A program made the translations under genes and the position numbers. A stretch of DNA of 64,000 nucleotides from Paenibacillus sp. GP183. Lineage in GTDB: Bacteria > Bacillota > Bacilli > Paenibacillales > NBRC-103111. The stretch spans positions 496,001-560,000 of the forward strand of contig NZ_FNSW01000001.1 in assembly GCF_900104695.1 (NCBI RefSeq), in the 5' to 3' direction. This document shows positions 36,165 through 44,911 of this stretch, piece by piece. The stretch's first letter is position 1, and every line of letters starts with the position of its first letter. Below the pieces are notes generated by a model that made no database searches, was not told the DNA's origin, and worked only from the letters and a program-made list of their open reading frames with translations.

Positions 36165-36193
36165 TTGCATCCCTATGTCAGTTATGGTATATT
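36165..36193 (+). promoter_or_regulatory. Sigma-A promoter of rpsB-tsf
   Basis: TTGCAT (36165-36170), 17-bp spacer, TATATT (36188-36193) with an extended TGG in front of the -10. It starts ten bases after the preceding stop and would give a leader of about 115 nt. Confidence 0.65.
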
Positions 36194-36225
36194 TATTCTC
36201 GGTGTTAAAATCTCACGCCGATCAA

Positions 36226-36263
36226 TTCATATAACGGTGCTTGCCTGGCAAGTTTTATATGAA
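36226..36263 (+). promoter_or_regulatory. Structured rpsB leader hairpin
   Basis: TTCATATA (36226-36233) pairs with TATATGAA (36256-36263); inside, CTTGC (36240-36244) pairs with GCAAG (36248-36252). The segment 36239-36265 strongly resembles the first unit of the repeat before rimP (TGCTTGC-NNN-GCAAGTTTT then TATGAAA). It may be an autoregulatory S2 leader, a diverged repeat unit, or both. Confidence 0.5.
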
Positions 36264-36315
36264 AGTGCGATCGAGCGGCGGTCAACACAAAAACCAAAAC
36301 AGAGGAGGTATGGAG

Positions 36316-37014
36316 ATGGCAGTTATTTCCATGAAGCAGCTTTTAGAAGCTGGGGTACACTTCGGTCACCAGACACGTCGCTGGAATCCTAAAATGGACA
36401 AATACATCTTCACCGAAAGAAACGGGATTTACATTATTGACCTGCAAAAGACAGTGAAAAAAGTTGATGAAGCTTATAACTTCGTTAAATCCGTATCTGC
36501 AGAGAACGGCACGATTCTTTTCGTAGGAACCAAGAAACAAGCGCAGGATTCTGTAGCTGAAGAAGCAGCTCGCTGCGGTATGTTCTACATCAACCAGCGT
36601 TGGTTGGGTGGTACGCTCACGAACTTCCAGACGATCCAAAAGCGTATCGATCGTTTGAAAGAGCTGGAAAGATGGTCAGAAGATGGAACCTTCGAGGTTC
36701 TTCCCAAGAAAGAAGTTATCATTCTTAACAAAGAAAAAGATCGTTTGGAGAAATTCCTTGGCGGCATCAAGAACATGAGAGGCCTGCCTAGCGCTTTGTT
36801 TATCATCGATCCTCGTAAAGAGCGTATTGCTGTAGCGGAAGCTCGCAAACTGGGAATTCCTATCGTAGGTATTGTCGATACCAACTGTGATCCGGATGAA
36901 ATCGATTATGTGATTCCGGGTAACGATGACGCAATCCGCGCTGTGAAACTGTTGACAGCCAAAATTGCCGATGCGGTGATCGAAGCTCACCAGGGCGAAC
37001 AAACAACAGCTTAA
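36316..37014 (+). CDS. rpsB: Ribosomal protein S2
   Basis: 232 residues, normal. It opens [20 protein letters not shown] and contains [20 protein letters not shown], both S2 signatures. S2 joins the 30S subunit late and helps hold S1-like contacts. GAGGAGG (36302-36308) lies seven bases before ATG 36316; ATG 36310 in another frame is too close. It has its own promoter and a structured leader; an attenuator-like hairpin separates it from tsf. Confidence 0.98.
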   Translation: MAVISMKQLLEAGVHFGHQTRRWNPKMDKYIFTERNGIYIIDLQKTVKKVDEAYNFVKSVSAENGTILFVGTKKQAQDSVAEEAARCGMFYINQRWLGGTLTNFQTIQKRIDRLKELERWSEDGTFEVLPKKEVIILNKEKDRLEKFLGGIKNMRGLPSALFIIDPRKERIAVAEARKLGIPIVGIVDTNCDPDEIDYVIPGNDDAIRAVKLLTAKIADAVIEAHQGEQTTA

Positions 37015-37037
37015 ACCTATAAGCATGAAACAGAATG

Positions 37038-37078
37038 AGGGTGGTTGGAAGGTGTAACAGCCTATCACCGCCCTTTTT
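37038..37078 (+). terminator. Attenuator-type terminator between rpsB and tsf
   Basis: AGGGTGGT (37038-37045) pairs with ACCGCCCT (37067-37074), one G-U pair included, across a loop of about 20 bases and runs into TTTTT. It likely sets the ratio of S2 to EF-Ts. Confidence 0.7.
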
Positions 37079-37130
37079 CTCCACATAGGATGGTTTCATA
37101 CAATAATCAATTTTCGGGGAGGTTCCTTTT

Positions 37131-37781
37131 ATGGCAGTAACAGCTCAAATGGTCAAAGAATTGCGTGAAAAAACAGGCGCGGGTATGCTGGATTGCAAAA
37201 AAGCACTGGAAGAAGCAAACGGTGATTTAACCAAAGCAGGAGAGCTTCTTCGCGAGAAAGGACTTGCTGCAGCTTCGAATAAAGCAGGACGTATTGCGAC
37301 TGAAGGTGCTGTTGAATCTTATATCCATGCCGGCGGTAAGGTTGGCGTGCTCGTTGAAGTGAATTGTGAAACCGACTTCGTTGGTAAAACAGAACAATTC
37401 AGATCCTTCGTCAGAGATCTTGCAATGCACATAGCGGCAGCAAGCCCAATTTATGTGAAACGTGAAGACGTTCCGCATGAGGCTTTGGATAAAGAGAAAG
37501 AAATACTTCGCAACCAGGCTTTGAATGAAGGCAAACCGGAAAAAATCGTCGATAAAATGGTAGAAGGCCGCATCAGCAAATATTATGAAGAGTTCTGTTT
37601 GATGGAACAGTCATTCATCAAGGATCCGGATAAAACGATCTCCCAATTGCTGAATGAAAAAATCTCCCAAATCGGAGAAAATATTTCAATTCGCCGTTTC
37701 GTACGATTTGGCCTAGGTGAAGGACTTGAGAAAAAACAAGAGAACTTTGCTGAAGAAGTTATGTCCCAGGTGAAACTCTAA
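37131..37781 (+). CDS. tsf: Elongation factor Ts
   Basis: 216 residues, the short Firmicute form. The N-terminal UBA-like domain has [20 protein letters not shown], and the core has [14 protein letters not shown], both typical. It recycles EF-Tu by GDP release. GGGGAGG precedes ATG 37131. It is flanked by terminator hairpins on both sides, so transcripts ending here should be common. Confidence 0.97.
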   Translation: MAVTAQMVKELREKTGAGMLDCKKALEEANGDLTKAGELLREKGLAAASNKAGRIATEGAVESYIHAGGKVGVLVEVNCETDFVGKTEQFRSFVRDLAMHIAAASPIYVKREDVPHEALDKEKEILRNQALNEGKPEKIVDKMVEGRISKYYEEFCLMEQSFIKDPDKTISQLLNEKISQIGENISIRRFVRFGLGEGLEKKQENFAEEVMSQVKL

Positions 37782-38591
<810 letters not shown>

Positions 38592-38594
38592 GAT

Positions 38595-39149
38595 ATGCCA
38601 CAATCGGTCAAACAAAGTGCGGAAGACCGGATGGATAAAGCAATCGGTGCATTAAAGCGAGATTTGGCTTCTCTGCGTGCAGGCCGAGCTACACCTGCTC
38701 TGCTTGACAGAATCCAGGTTGAGTACTATGGTGCCATGACTCCAGTCAACCAGCTTGCGAACTTGAGCACACCGGATTCACGTACGCTGCTTATTCAGCC
38801 TTGGGATAAAAGCTCCATGAGCACTATCGAAAAGGCCATTATGAAATCGGATTTGGGGCTCTCGCCTTCCAACGACGGCACCGTCATTCGTATCGTGATC
38901 CCCGCATTGACAGAAGAGCGCCGGACGGATTTGGTCAAAATGACGAAAAAGTACGGAGAAGAAGCGAAGATTGCGATTCGAAACATTCGCCGAGATGCTA
39001 ACGATGAAATCAAAAAGCTGGAGAAATCGGGCATTTCGGAAGACGAATCCCGACGGCATCAAGAAGATATCCAGAAATTTACCGATAAATATATTGCTGA
39101 AGTAGACAAAGTATTGGCCTCCAAAGAAAAAGAAATTATGGAAGTGTAA
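38595..39149 (+). CDS. frr: Ribosome recycling factor
   Basis: 184 residues. It splits post-termination ribosomes with EF-G. The family pattern is complete: [20 protein letters not shown] at the N-terminus and [19 protein letters not shown] in the helical arm. It begins three bases after the pyrH stop and ends before a terminator hairpin. Confidence 0.97.
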   Translation: MPQSVKQSAEDRMDKAIGALKRDLASLRAGRATPALLDRIQVEYYGAMTPVNQLANLSTPDSRTLLIQPWDKSSMSTIEKAIMKSDLGLSPSNDGTVIRIVIPALTEERRTDLVKMTKKYGEEAKIAIRNIRRDANDEIKKLEKSGISEDESRRHQEDIQKFTDKYIAEVDKVLASKEKEIMEV

Positions 39150-39161
39150 GCTTCAGGCCAG

Positions 39162-39187
39162 TCCCCGGTATGTACTGGGGATTTTTC
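39162..39187 (+). terminator. Terminator between frr and uppS
   Basis: TCCCCGGTA (39162-39170) pairs with TACTGGGGA (39173-39181) with one G-U pair, followed by TTTTT. The loop as drawn is only two bases, so the top pairs probably open. Confidence 0.65.
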
Positions 39188-39213
39188 ATCTTTCCTTAGG
39201 TGGGGGAACCAAG

Positions 39214-39987
39214 ATGCTCAATCCGTTTAAGAAATGGCTCGGGAACTTAGAAAAAAAAGATGCTCCTATATCCCCGTCCATTGATCTGGCGAATGTTCCA
39301 ACCCATGTGGCGATCATCATGGATGGCAATGGCCGCTGGGCGAAGCAGCGCGGGCTGCCGCGAGTTGCAGGGCATCATTCAGGCATGAAGAATGTGAAGA
39401 AAATTACGATTGCGGCTAATGATATCGGTGTAAAAGTACTAACGATGTACGCTTTTTCTACGGAAAACTGGAAAAGGCCAAAAGAGGAAGTTGAATTCCT
39501 GATGAAGCTTCCGCAGGAATTTTTTCCGATGGAAATTGCAGAATTAGTCGAAAAAAATGTCAGAATTCGCATGACCGGATGGAAGGAAAGCTTGCCGGAT
39601 CATACCCTCAGCGCGATCGAGGATGCCATTGAACGTACCAAACATAATACCGGCCTTATCCTTAACTTTGCCTTGAATTACGGGGGGCGCAAGGAAATTT
39701 TAGCTGGCATTCAAGATATGGTTCAAGATGTACAAGCCGGAACCTTTCACATGGAAGATTTGGATGAAGAAACTTTTTCATCGTATATGCTTACGGAAGA
39801 TCTTCCCGATCCGGATCTGCTCATTCGCACAAGCGGGGAACTGAGGCTCAGTAATTTTTTATTATGGCAGTTGGCCTACTCCGAGCTATGGTTTACAGAT
39901 GCCTATTGGCCAGAATTCACTGAGGACATTTTTTACCAAGCTATTGCGGAATATCAGCGAAGAGCCAGAAGATACGGCGGCATTTAA
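39214..39987 (+). CDS. uppS: Undecaprenyl diphosphate synthase
   Basis: 257 residues. This cis-prenyltransferase makes the C55 lipid carrier for peptidoglycan and teichoic acids. The catalytic Asp is in AIIMDGNGRWAKQRGLPR; the FAFSTENWKRPKEEV-like and PDPDLLIRTSGELRLSNFLL motifs (the latter abbreviated) are present. GGTGGGGG precedes ATG 39214. cdsA follows after 20 bp. Confidence 0.97.
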   Translation: MLNPFKKWLGNLEKKDAPISPSIDLANVPTHVAIIMDGNGRWAKQRGLPRVAGHHSGMKNVKKITIAANDIGVKVLTMYAFSTENWKRPKEEVEFLMKLPQEFFPMEIAELVEKNVRIRMTGWKESLPDHTLSAIEDAIERTKHNTGLILNFALNYGGRKEILAGIQDMVQDVQAGTFHMEDLDEETFSSYMLTEDLPDPDLLIRTSGELRLSNFLLWQLAYSELWFTDAYWPEFTEDIFYQAIAEYQRRARRYGGI

Positions 39988-40007
39988 AGTTACCAGGAGG
40001 AATTAAC

Positions 40008-40802
40008 TTGAAGCAGCGCATCTTAACGGGGGTTATGGCCGGACTCTTCTTTTTTATTTTTCTGATGTTGGGAGGTTACTGGTACTCCGGATTGATCCTA
40101 CTGCTTTCGATCATTGGGTACGATGAGTTTGCTCGTATGAATGATATGAAAAAGCATAGATGGACATCAGCAATCGGGTTAGCAGCTATGCTGCTCATCG
40201 CAATACCCTGGGAGACCAATTCATTTTTCTTGAATTTGGATCTGACAGCTGTCATTTGGATAGCTATGTTTGTTCTGCTTTTCATTACGGTATCATCCAA
40301 GAATGCCATTACGATTGATCAAATATCCGTGCTATGGCTGGGTGCTGTTTATATTGGCATGGGTTTCCATTATATGATGTCTATCCGAATTACCGATCAT
40401 GGGTTATTTTGGTCGATCTTTATTTTCATATGTATTTGGGCTTCCGATTCAGGTGCTTATTTTGTGGGCTCGAAGCTGGGAAAGCATCCTTTATGGCCCC
40501 AGATCAGTCCGAAAAAATCAATCGAAGGCGCAATTGGCGGCATTATCTTCTCTGTTATAGCGGCTCTGATCTTTGCAGGATTTGTTCCTGAGCTTCTTAC
40601 CTATGCACGAGCTATCCTGTTAGGGTTTGTTATCGCCATTGTAGGACAATTGGGAGATTTGATCCAATCCGCCTATAAAAGAGTGAAGGGCATTAAAGAT
40701 TCAGGAAAGCTTCTGCCTGGACATGGCGGAGTCCTTGACCGAGTGGACAGCTGGCTGATCGTATTTCCATTTCTTTTCTGGCTCGGTCTTATTCCTCATT
40801 AA
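40008..40802 (+). CDS. cdsA: Phosphatidate cytidylyltransferase
   Basis: 264 residues with seven to eight hydrophobic segments. It makes CDP-diacylglycerol from phosphatidate and CTP, the entry to phospholipid synthesis. The signature KDSGKLLPGHGGVLDRVDS lies near residue 230, and the SDSGAYFVGSKLGKHP motif near 147. TTG 40008 follows AGGAGG by eight bases. Confidence 0.96.
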   Translation: MKQRILTGVMAGLFFFIFLMLGGYWYSGLILLLSIIGYDEFARMNDMKKHRWTSAIGLAAMLLIAIPWETNSFFLNLDLTAVIWIAMFVLLFITVSSKNAITIDQISVLWLGAVYIGMGFHYMMSIRITDHGLFWSIFIFICIWASDSGAYFVGSKLGKHPLWPQISPKKSIEGAIGGIIFSVIAALIFAGFVPELLTYARAILLGFVIAIVGQLGDLIQSAYKRVKGIKDSGKLLPGHGGVLDRVDSWLIVFPFLFWLGLIPH

Positions 40803-40818
40803 ACCATTCGAGGTGACT

Positions 40819-41967
40819 ATGACTAAACGTATAGCAATATTGGGCTCCACGGGTTCCATCGGGACACAAACCTTAGATGTCATCGCCCATGAACCGGAGC
40901 GGTATCAGGTTGAAGCTCTCTCGGGCGGCTATAATCTGGCTCTGCTTATTCAGCAGGTAAACCAGTTTCGTCCCAAATTTGTTTCCATCGCAAACAAAGC
41001 GCTTGCCGATGAATTGGCATTACATATCCCGTCTGGCACCAAAGTATATTACGGAGATGACGGGCTCATCCAAACAGCAGCAGGAACCGATGCTGATCTT
41101 GTCGTTACTGCATTGGTAGGCAGTCAAGGATTAAGGCCAACCTTGGCGGCCATAGATGCAGGCAAACATATAGGTCTGGCCAATAAAGAAACACTGGTCA
41201 GTGCAGGACATATCGTCATGAATGCTGTCAAGCGAAAAGGCGTATCGCTGCTGCCCATTGACAGTGAGCATTCAGCCATTTTTCAATGTCTGAACGGTGA
41301 GAATCGAACCGACGTTGCCAGCATTACGTTGACCGCATCCGGAGGATCGTTTCGAGATCGCTCACGTAAAGAGCTTGAGGGAGTAACAGTCGAACAAGCA
41401 TTACGGCATCCCAATTGGTCGATGGGGGCCAAGATTACCATTGATTCGGCAACGATGGTGAACAAGGGGCTTGAAGTCATGGAGGCCCATTGGTTGTTCG
41501 AGCTTTCCTACGACCAGATTAACGTGCTTCTTCATCCGGAGAGTGTGATCCACTCTTATGTGCATTTTGTCGATCACAGCATCATCGCCCAGTTGGGCAA
41601 TCCGGATATGCGCATCCCGATCCAATATGCACTTACATACCCAAATCGTTTCGCGACTCCAACGAAACCGTTAAATCTCGCAGAAATTGGCAAACTGCAT
41701 TTTCGGGACATGGATTATGCCAGATTCCCGTGTTTAAGAATGGCTTATGAATGCGGAAGGCAAGGGGGATCTGCCCCTACGGTTTTTAATGCCGCCAATG
41801 AAATGGCCGTTGCCCGGTTTTTAAAAGGGGAGCTGTCCTTTTTGCAAATTGAAAATGTGATTGAAGAAACGCTGCAGCACCATACGGTTATTGACGAACC
41901 GACTCTGGAAGTTATTCATGAGGTTGATCAATGGGCAAGAGCTTGCGCAGCCGAAGCTTTATTATAA
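40819..41967 (+). CDS. dxr: 1-deoxy-D-xylulose 5-phosphate reductoisomerase
   Basis: 382 residues. It forms methylerythritol 4-phosphate with NADPH, feeding the isoprenoids used by uppS nearby. The NADPH site GSTGSIGTQTLDV is at the N-terminus, GLANKETLVSAG near residue 120 and the metal-binding PIDSEHSAIFQ near 150. ATG 40819 is preferred to GTG 40813, which lies inside the GAGGTG ribosome site. Confidence 0.96.
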   Translation: MTKRIAILGSTGSIGTQTLDVIAHEPERYQVEALSGGYNLALLIQQVNQFRPKFVSIANKALADELALHIPSGTKVYYGDDGLIQTAAGTDADLVVTALVGSQGLRPTLAAIDAGKHIGLANKETLVSAGHIVMNAVKRKGVSLLPIDSEHSAIFQCLNGENRTDVASITLTASGGSFRDRSRKELEGVTVEQALRHPNWSMGAKITIDSATMVNKGLEVMEAHWLFELSYDQINVLLHPESVIHSYVHFVDHSIIAQLGNPDMRIPIQYALTYPNRFATPTKPLNLAEIGKLHFRDMDYARFPCLRMAYECGRQGGSAPTVFNAANEMAVARFLKGELSFLQIENVIEETLQHHTVIDEPTLEVIHEVDQWARACAAEALL

Positions 41968-41993
41968 GCTAATAGTCTAATCGGGCCTTACCT

Positions 41994-42005
41994 CAAGTAT
42001 ACTTG
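41994..42005 (+). promoter_or_regulatory. Perfect 12-bp palindrome before rseP
   Basis: CAAGTATACTTG is its own reverse complement and lies in the 138-bp gap between dxr and rseP. It could be an operator for a dimeric regulator. No strong promoter was identified around it. Confidence 0.3.
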
Positions 42006-42105
42006 TGCTAAGATAGGGGCAGCTTGTATTCAAACGTTCAAAAATGGTAATCTTAGAGCAGACTACCTGCACAAATTACTTGAATGTTAAGGAGGAAGGA
42101 ACGAA

Positions 42106-43368
42106 TTGTCCACAATTGAGGTTGTGTTGAAGGTTATTTTGTTGTTTTTCGTTCTGGTTACTATACATGAATGGGGTCATTTTTATTTCGCCAAACGGGC
42201 TGGAATTCTCGTTAGAGAATTTGCCATTGGCTTTGGGCCCAAGCTCTTTTCATATAAAAAAGGCGAGACTCGTTACACCCTGCGGCTTCTGCCGATTGGC
42301 GGATTTGTTCGAATGGCGGGGGAAGACCCGGAAATTGTACAGGTCAATCCGGGTCAAACCGTTGCCATAAAGCTGAATACGGCCGGTGAAATTACTCATC
42401 TGTATCTGGATCAATTAAACACACGTGCTCAGGTTATTCAAGGGGTTGTCGAGTTCATCGATCTGGAGTGGCAGCTGACTCTTACTTTAGAAGTGGACGG
42501 CGAAAAGCTGACATTTCCAGTGCATCCGAGAGCTATGATGGTCACCAAAGGCTCGGAAACCCAGATTGCTCCGTACAATCGTCAATTCGGCAGTAAAAGT
42601 GTTGGTAAAAGGGCACTTTCTATCGTTATGGGACCGGTCATGAACTTTTTGCTTGCGATTGTTTTGTTTTTTATACTAATTATGATTACAGGTGTATTCA
42701 CCAACGTTAAGCTGGATACAGTTGATCCGGGAAAAGCGGGGGATAAAGCCGGTCTTAAAGCAGGCGATATTGTCATTTCCGTTAATAATGAACCCATTGG
42801 CGAAAACCGGGAAAAGCTGACAACCTTGATCCAGCAAAATCCGAACAAAAAAATGTCCTGGCTCGTTGAACGCGGCGGAAGCACAATTCCGATTGATGTT
42901 GTGCCGTTAGCCGATGATGCAGGGACCGGTAAGGTCGGCATCAAGATTAGCGGTGACAAGAGGTCAGCGAATGCGTCCGAGGTCATCACCGGCACTTACA
43001 AGCAAGTGGTAGGCTCAACCATTGGGATTTTAACCAGCTTCAAGATGTTGATTTTTGGGCAATTCAAGATGGACGATCTGGGCGGACCCGTTCGCACAGC
43101 GCAGGTTACTGCAGAGTTTGCAAGAATGGGTATGAGTTACTTGATCTTCTGGGCAGCCACGCTCAGCTTGTATTTGGGTATATTTAATTTGTTGCCGATC
43201 CCTGCACTTGATGGAAGCCGCTTGCTGTTTATGGGTATTGAGGCGCTTAGAGGTAAACCGGTAGACCCCAATAGGGAAAGCATGGTCCATTTCGTGGGAT
43301 TCGCCTTACTCATGCTGCTCATGGTCGCTGTGACCTACAATGATATATTGAGATTGATTAACGGATAA
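42106..43368 (+). CDS. rseP: RseP/RasP, site-2 intramembrane metalloprotease
   Basis: 420 residues. The zinc motif HEWGH (H21-H25) lies in the first membrane helix and the third ligand region NLLPIPALDGSRLL near residue 360. One PDZ domain is seen around residues 195-270 (KAGDKAGLKAGDIVISVNNE). In Bacillus the enzyme cleaves anti-sigma factors and signal-peptide remnants. A stretch of about 70 residues near 70-140 precedes the PDZ domain and carries no motif I know. TTG 42106 follows AAGGAGG. proS begins 14 bp downstream. Confidence 0.95.
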   Translation: MSTIEVVLKVILLFFVLVTIHEWGHFYFAKRAGILVREFAIGFGPKLFSYKKGETRYTLRLLPIGGFVRMAGEDPEIVQVNPGQTVAIKLNTAGEITHLYLDQLNTRAQVIQGVVEFIDLEWQLTLTLEVDGEKLTFPVHPRAMMVTKGSETQIAPYNRQFGSKSVGKRALSIVMGPVMNFLLAIVLFFILIMITGVFTNVKLDTVDPGKAGDKAGLKAGDIVISVNNEPIGENREKLTTLIQQNPNKKMSWLVERGGSTIPIDVVPLADDAGTGKVGIKISGDKRSANASEVITGTYKQVVGSTIGILTSFKMLIFGQFKMDDLGGPVRTAQVTAEFARMGMSYLIFWAATLSLYLGIFNLLPIPALDGSRLLFMGIEALRGKPVDPNRESMVHFVGFALLMLLMVAVTYNDILRLING

Positions 43369-43382
43369 TTTGGAGGAAGACG

Positions 43383-44831
43383 ATGTCAAACGAGAAGCAG
43401 TTTGTCAAAGAAATTACACCGCAGGGAGAGGATTTTTCCCGCTGGTATTTGGATGTGATTAAAAAAGCGGATTTAATGAGCTATTCACCGGTAAGAGGCT
43501 GTATCGTATTCAAACCGGACAGCTACGAAATCTGGGAAAACATCCAGCATGAGCTGGATCGCATGTTTAAAGAGACCGGCCACCGGAATGCTTATTTTCC
43601 GCTTTTTATCCCCGAGAGCTTCTTTCAAAAGGAAAAGGATCATATTGAAGGCTTTAATCCTGAGCTGCCCTGGGTAACTGAAGCTGGCGGAGAAAAGCTC
43701 GAAGAGCGTCTTGCCATTCGCCCTACCTCGGAGACTATGGTGGGCCATATGTATGCGGAATGGATTAATTCTTACCGGGACCTGCCGCTGCTGATCAATC
43801 AATGGGCCAACGTGGTTCGTTGGGAGAAGCGGACACAGCCGTTCCTTCGGACCAGTGAATTCCTTTGGCAGGAAGGGCATACCGCTCATGAGGATGAGCA
43901 GGATGCTCGCCGTGAAACGATGCAGATGCTGGAAATCTATCGTGAATTTGTCGAGGATTTTCTGGCGATGCCGGTGATCGTCGGCCAAAAGACGCCGTCG
44001 GAGAAATTTGCCGGAGCCAAGGATACTTTTTCGATTGAAGCTATGATGAAAGACGGAAAGGCTGTACAAGCGGGTACCTCTCATTATATGGGAACCAATT
44101 TTGCCGTAGCCTTCGATATTAAATTTCTCGATCGTGAAAATCAGCATCAGTTTGCGCATACCACCTCATGGGGTGCCAGCACACGTCTTATCGGAGCATT
44201 AATCATGGTTCACGGAGATGACCGCGGCCTGGTTCTTCCACCTAAAATAGCGCCTACCCAGGCTATCATGATTCCTATCGGTCCTCCAAAATCGAGAGAT
44301 CAAGTCGTAGGACGCGTCAATGAACTGTATGCCCAGCTGAAAAAAGCAGGTGTTCGTGTTAAAGTGGACGACCGTGCGGATCAAAGCCCCGGTTGGAAAT
44401 TCAATGAGTATGAGATGCGCGGTGTTCCGGTTCGCATCGAGCTTGGGCCGCGTGATATGGAGAACGGACAGATCGTGCTTGTCTCCAGAGTCAGCGGCGA
44501 AAAGAAAATCATCGCCCAATCGGATTTCGTGCAAGAGGTACAAAATCTGCTTGCCGAGATTCATCAGCAGATGTATGATAAAGCGAAGCAATTCCGCGAT
44601 GAGCATACGATCGCTGTGGATACCATCGATGAATTTAAAGAATTCCTCGAATCCAATAGAGGCTTTGCATTGGCCGGCTGGTGCGGATCAGACGCTTGCG
44701 AGGCTCAGGTCAAGGAAGAAACCGGGGCAACCAGCCGAAATATTCCTTTTTCACCGTCGGAACGCAAAGATACCTGCCTGGTGTGCGGCGAAGCTGCTGC
44801 GCATACGGTCGTATTTGGCCGAAGCTATTAA
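43383..44831 (+). CDS. proS: Prolyl-tRNA synthetase, archaeal/eukaryotic-like type (ProS type 3)
   Basis: 482 residues, without the editing insertion of the roughly 565-residue bacterial type. It begins with SRWYLDVIKKADLMSYSPVR, has class II motif 2 around FLRTSEFLWQEGHTAHE, motif 3 GASTRLIGALIMVHGDDRG, an anticodon domain (about 290-400) and a C-terminal zinc domain with paired cysteines (CGSDAC and CLVC), ending in Tyr. These mark the archaeal/eukaryotic lineage. It occupies the place of the bacterial-type proS between rseP and polC. GGAGGAAG precedes ATG 43383. Confidence 0.93.
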   Translation: MSNEKQFVKEITPQGEDFSRWYLDVIKKADLMSYSPVRGCIVFKPDSYEIWENIQHELDRMFKETGHRNAYFPLFIPESFFQKEKDHIEGFNPELPWVTEAGGEKLEERLAIRPTSETMVGHMYAEWINSYRDLPLLINQWANVVRWEKRTQPFLRTSEFLWQEGHTAHEDEQDARRETMQMLEIYREFVEDFLAMPVIVGQKTPSEKFAGAKDTFSIEAMMKDGKAVQAGTSHYMGTNFAVAFDIKFLDRENQHQFAHTTSWGASTRLIGALIMVHGDDRGLVLPPKIAPTQAIMIPIGPPKSRDQVVGRVNELYAQLKKAGVRVKVDDRADQSPGWKFNEYEMRGVPVRIELGPRDMENGQIVLVSRVSGEKKIIAQSDFVQEVQNLLAEIHQQMYDKAKQFRDEHTIAVDTIDEFKEFLESNRGFALAGWCGSDACEAQVKEETGATSRNIPFSPSERKDTCLVCGEAAAHTVVFGRSY

Positions 44832-44856
44832 AATAGCAAGTTAAATAAATCCAATC

Positions 44857-44890
44857 AGGGCAATGGAATGCTAGACTCCTTTGCCCTTCG
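44857..44890 (+). terminator. Hairpin between proS and polC
   Basis: AGGGCAA (44857-44863) pairs with TTGCCCT (44881-44887), with an inner GGA/TCC. The following bases, TCGTATTT, are a poor U-tract, so termination is likely partial. It ends 12 bases before the polC ribosome site. Confidence 0.45.
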
Positions 44891-44911
44891 TATTTGCAGG
44901 GGAGGATATGG

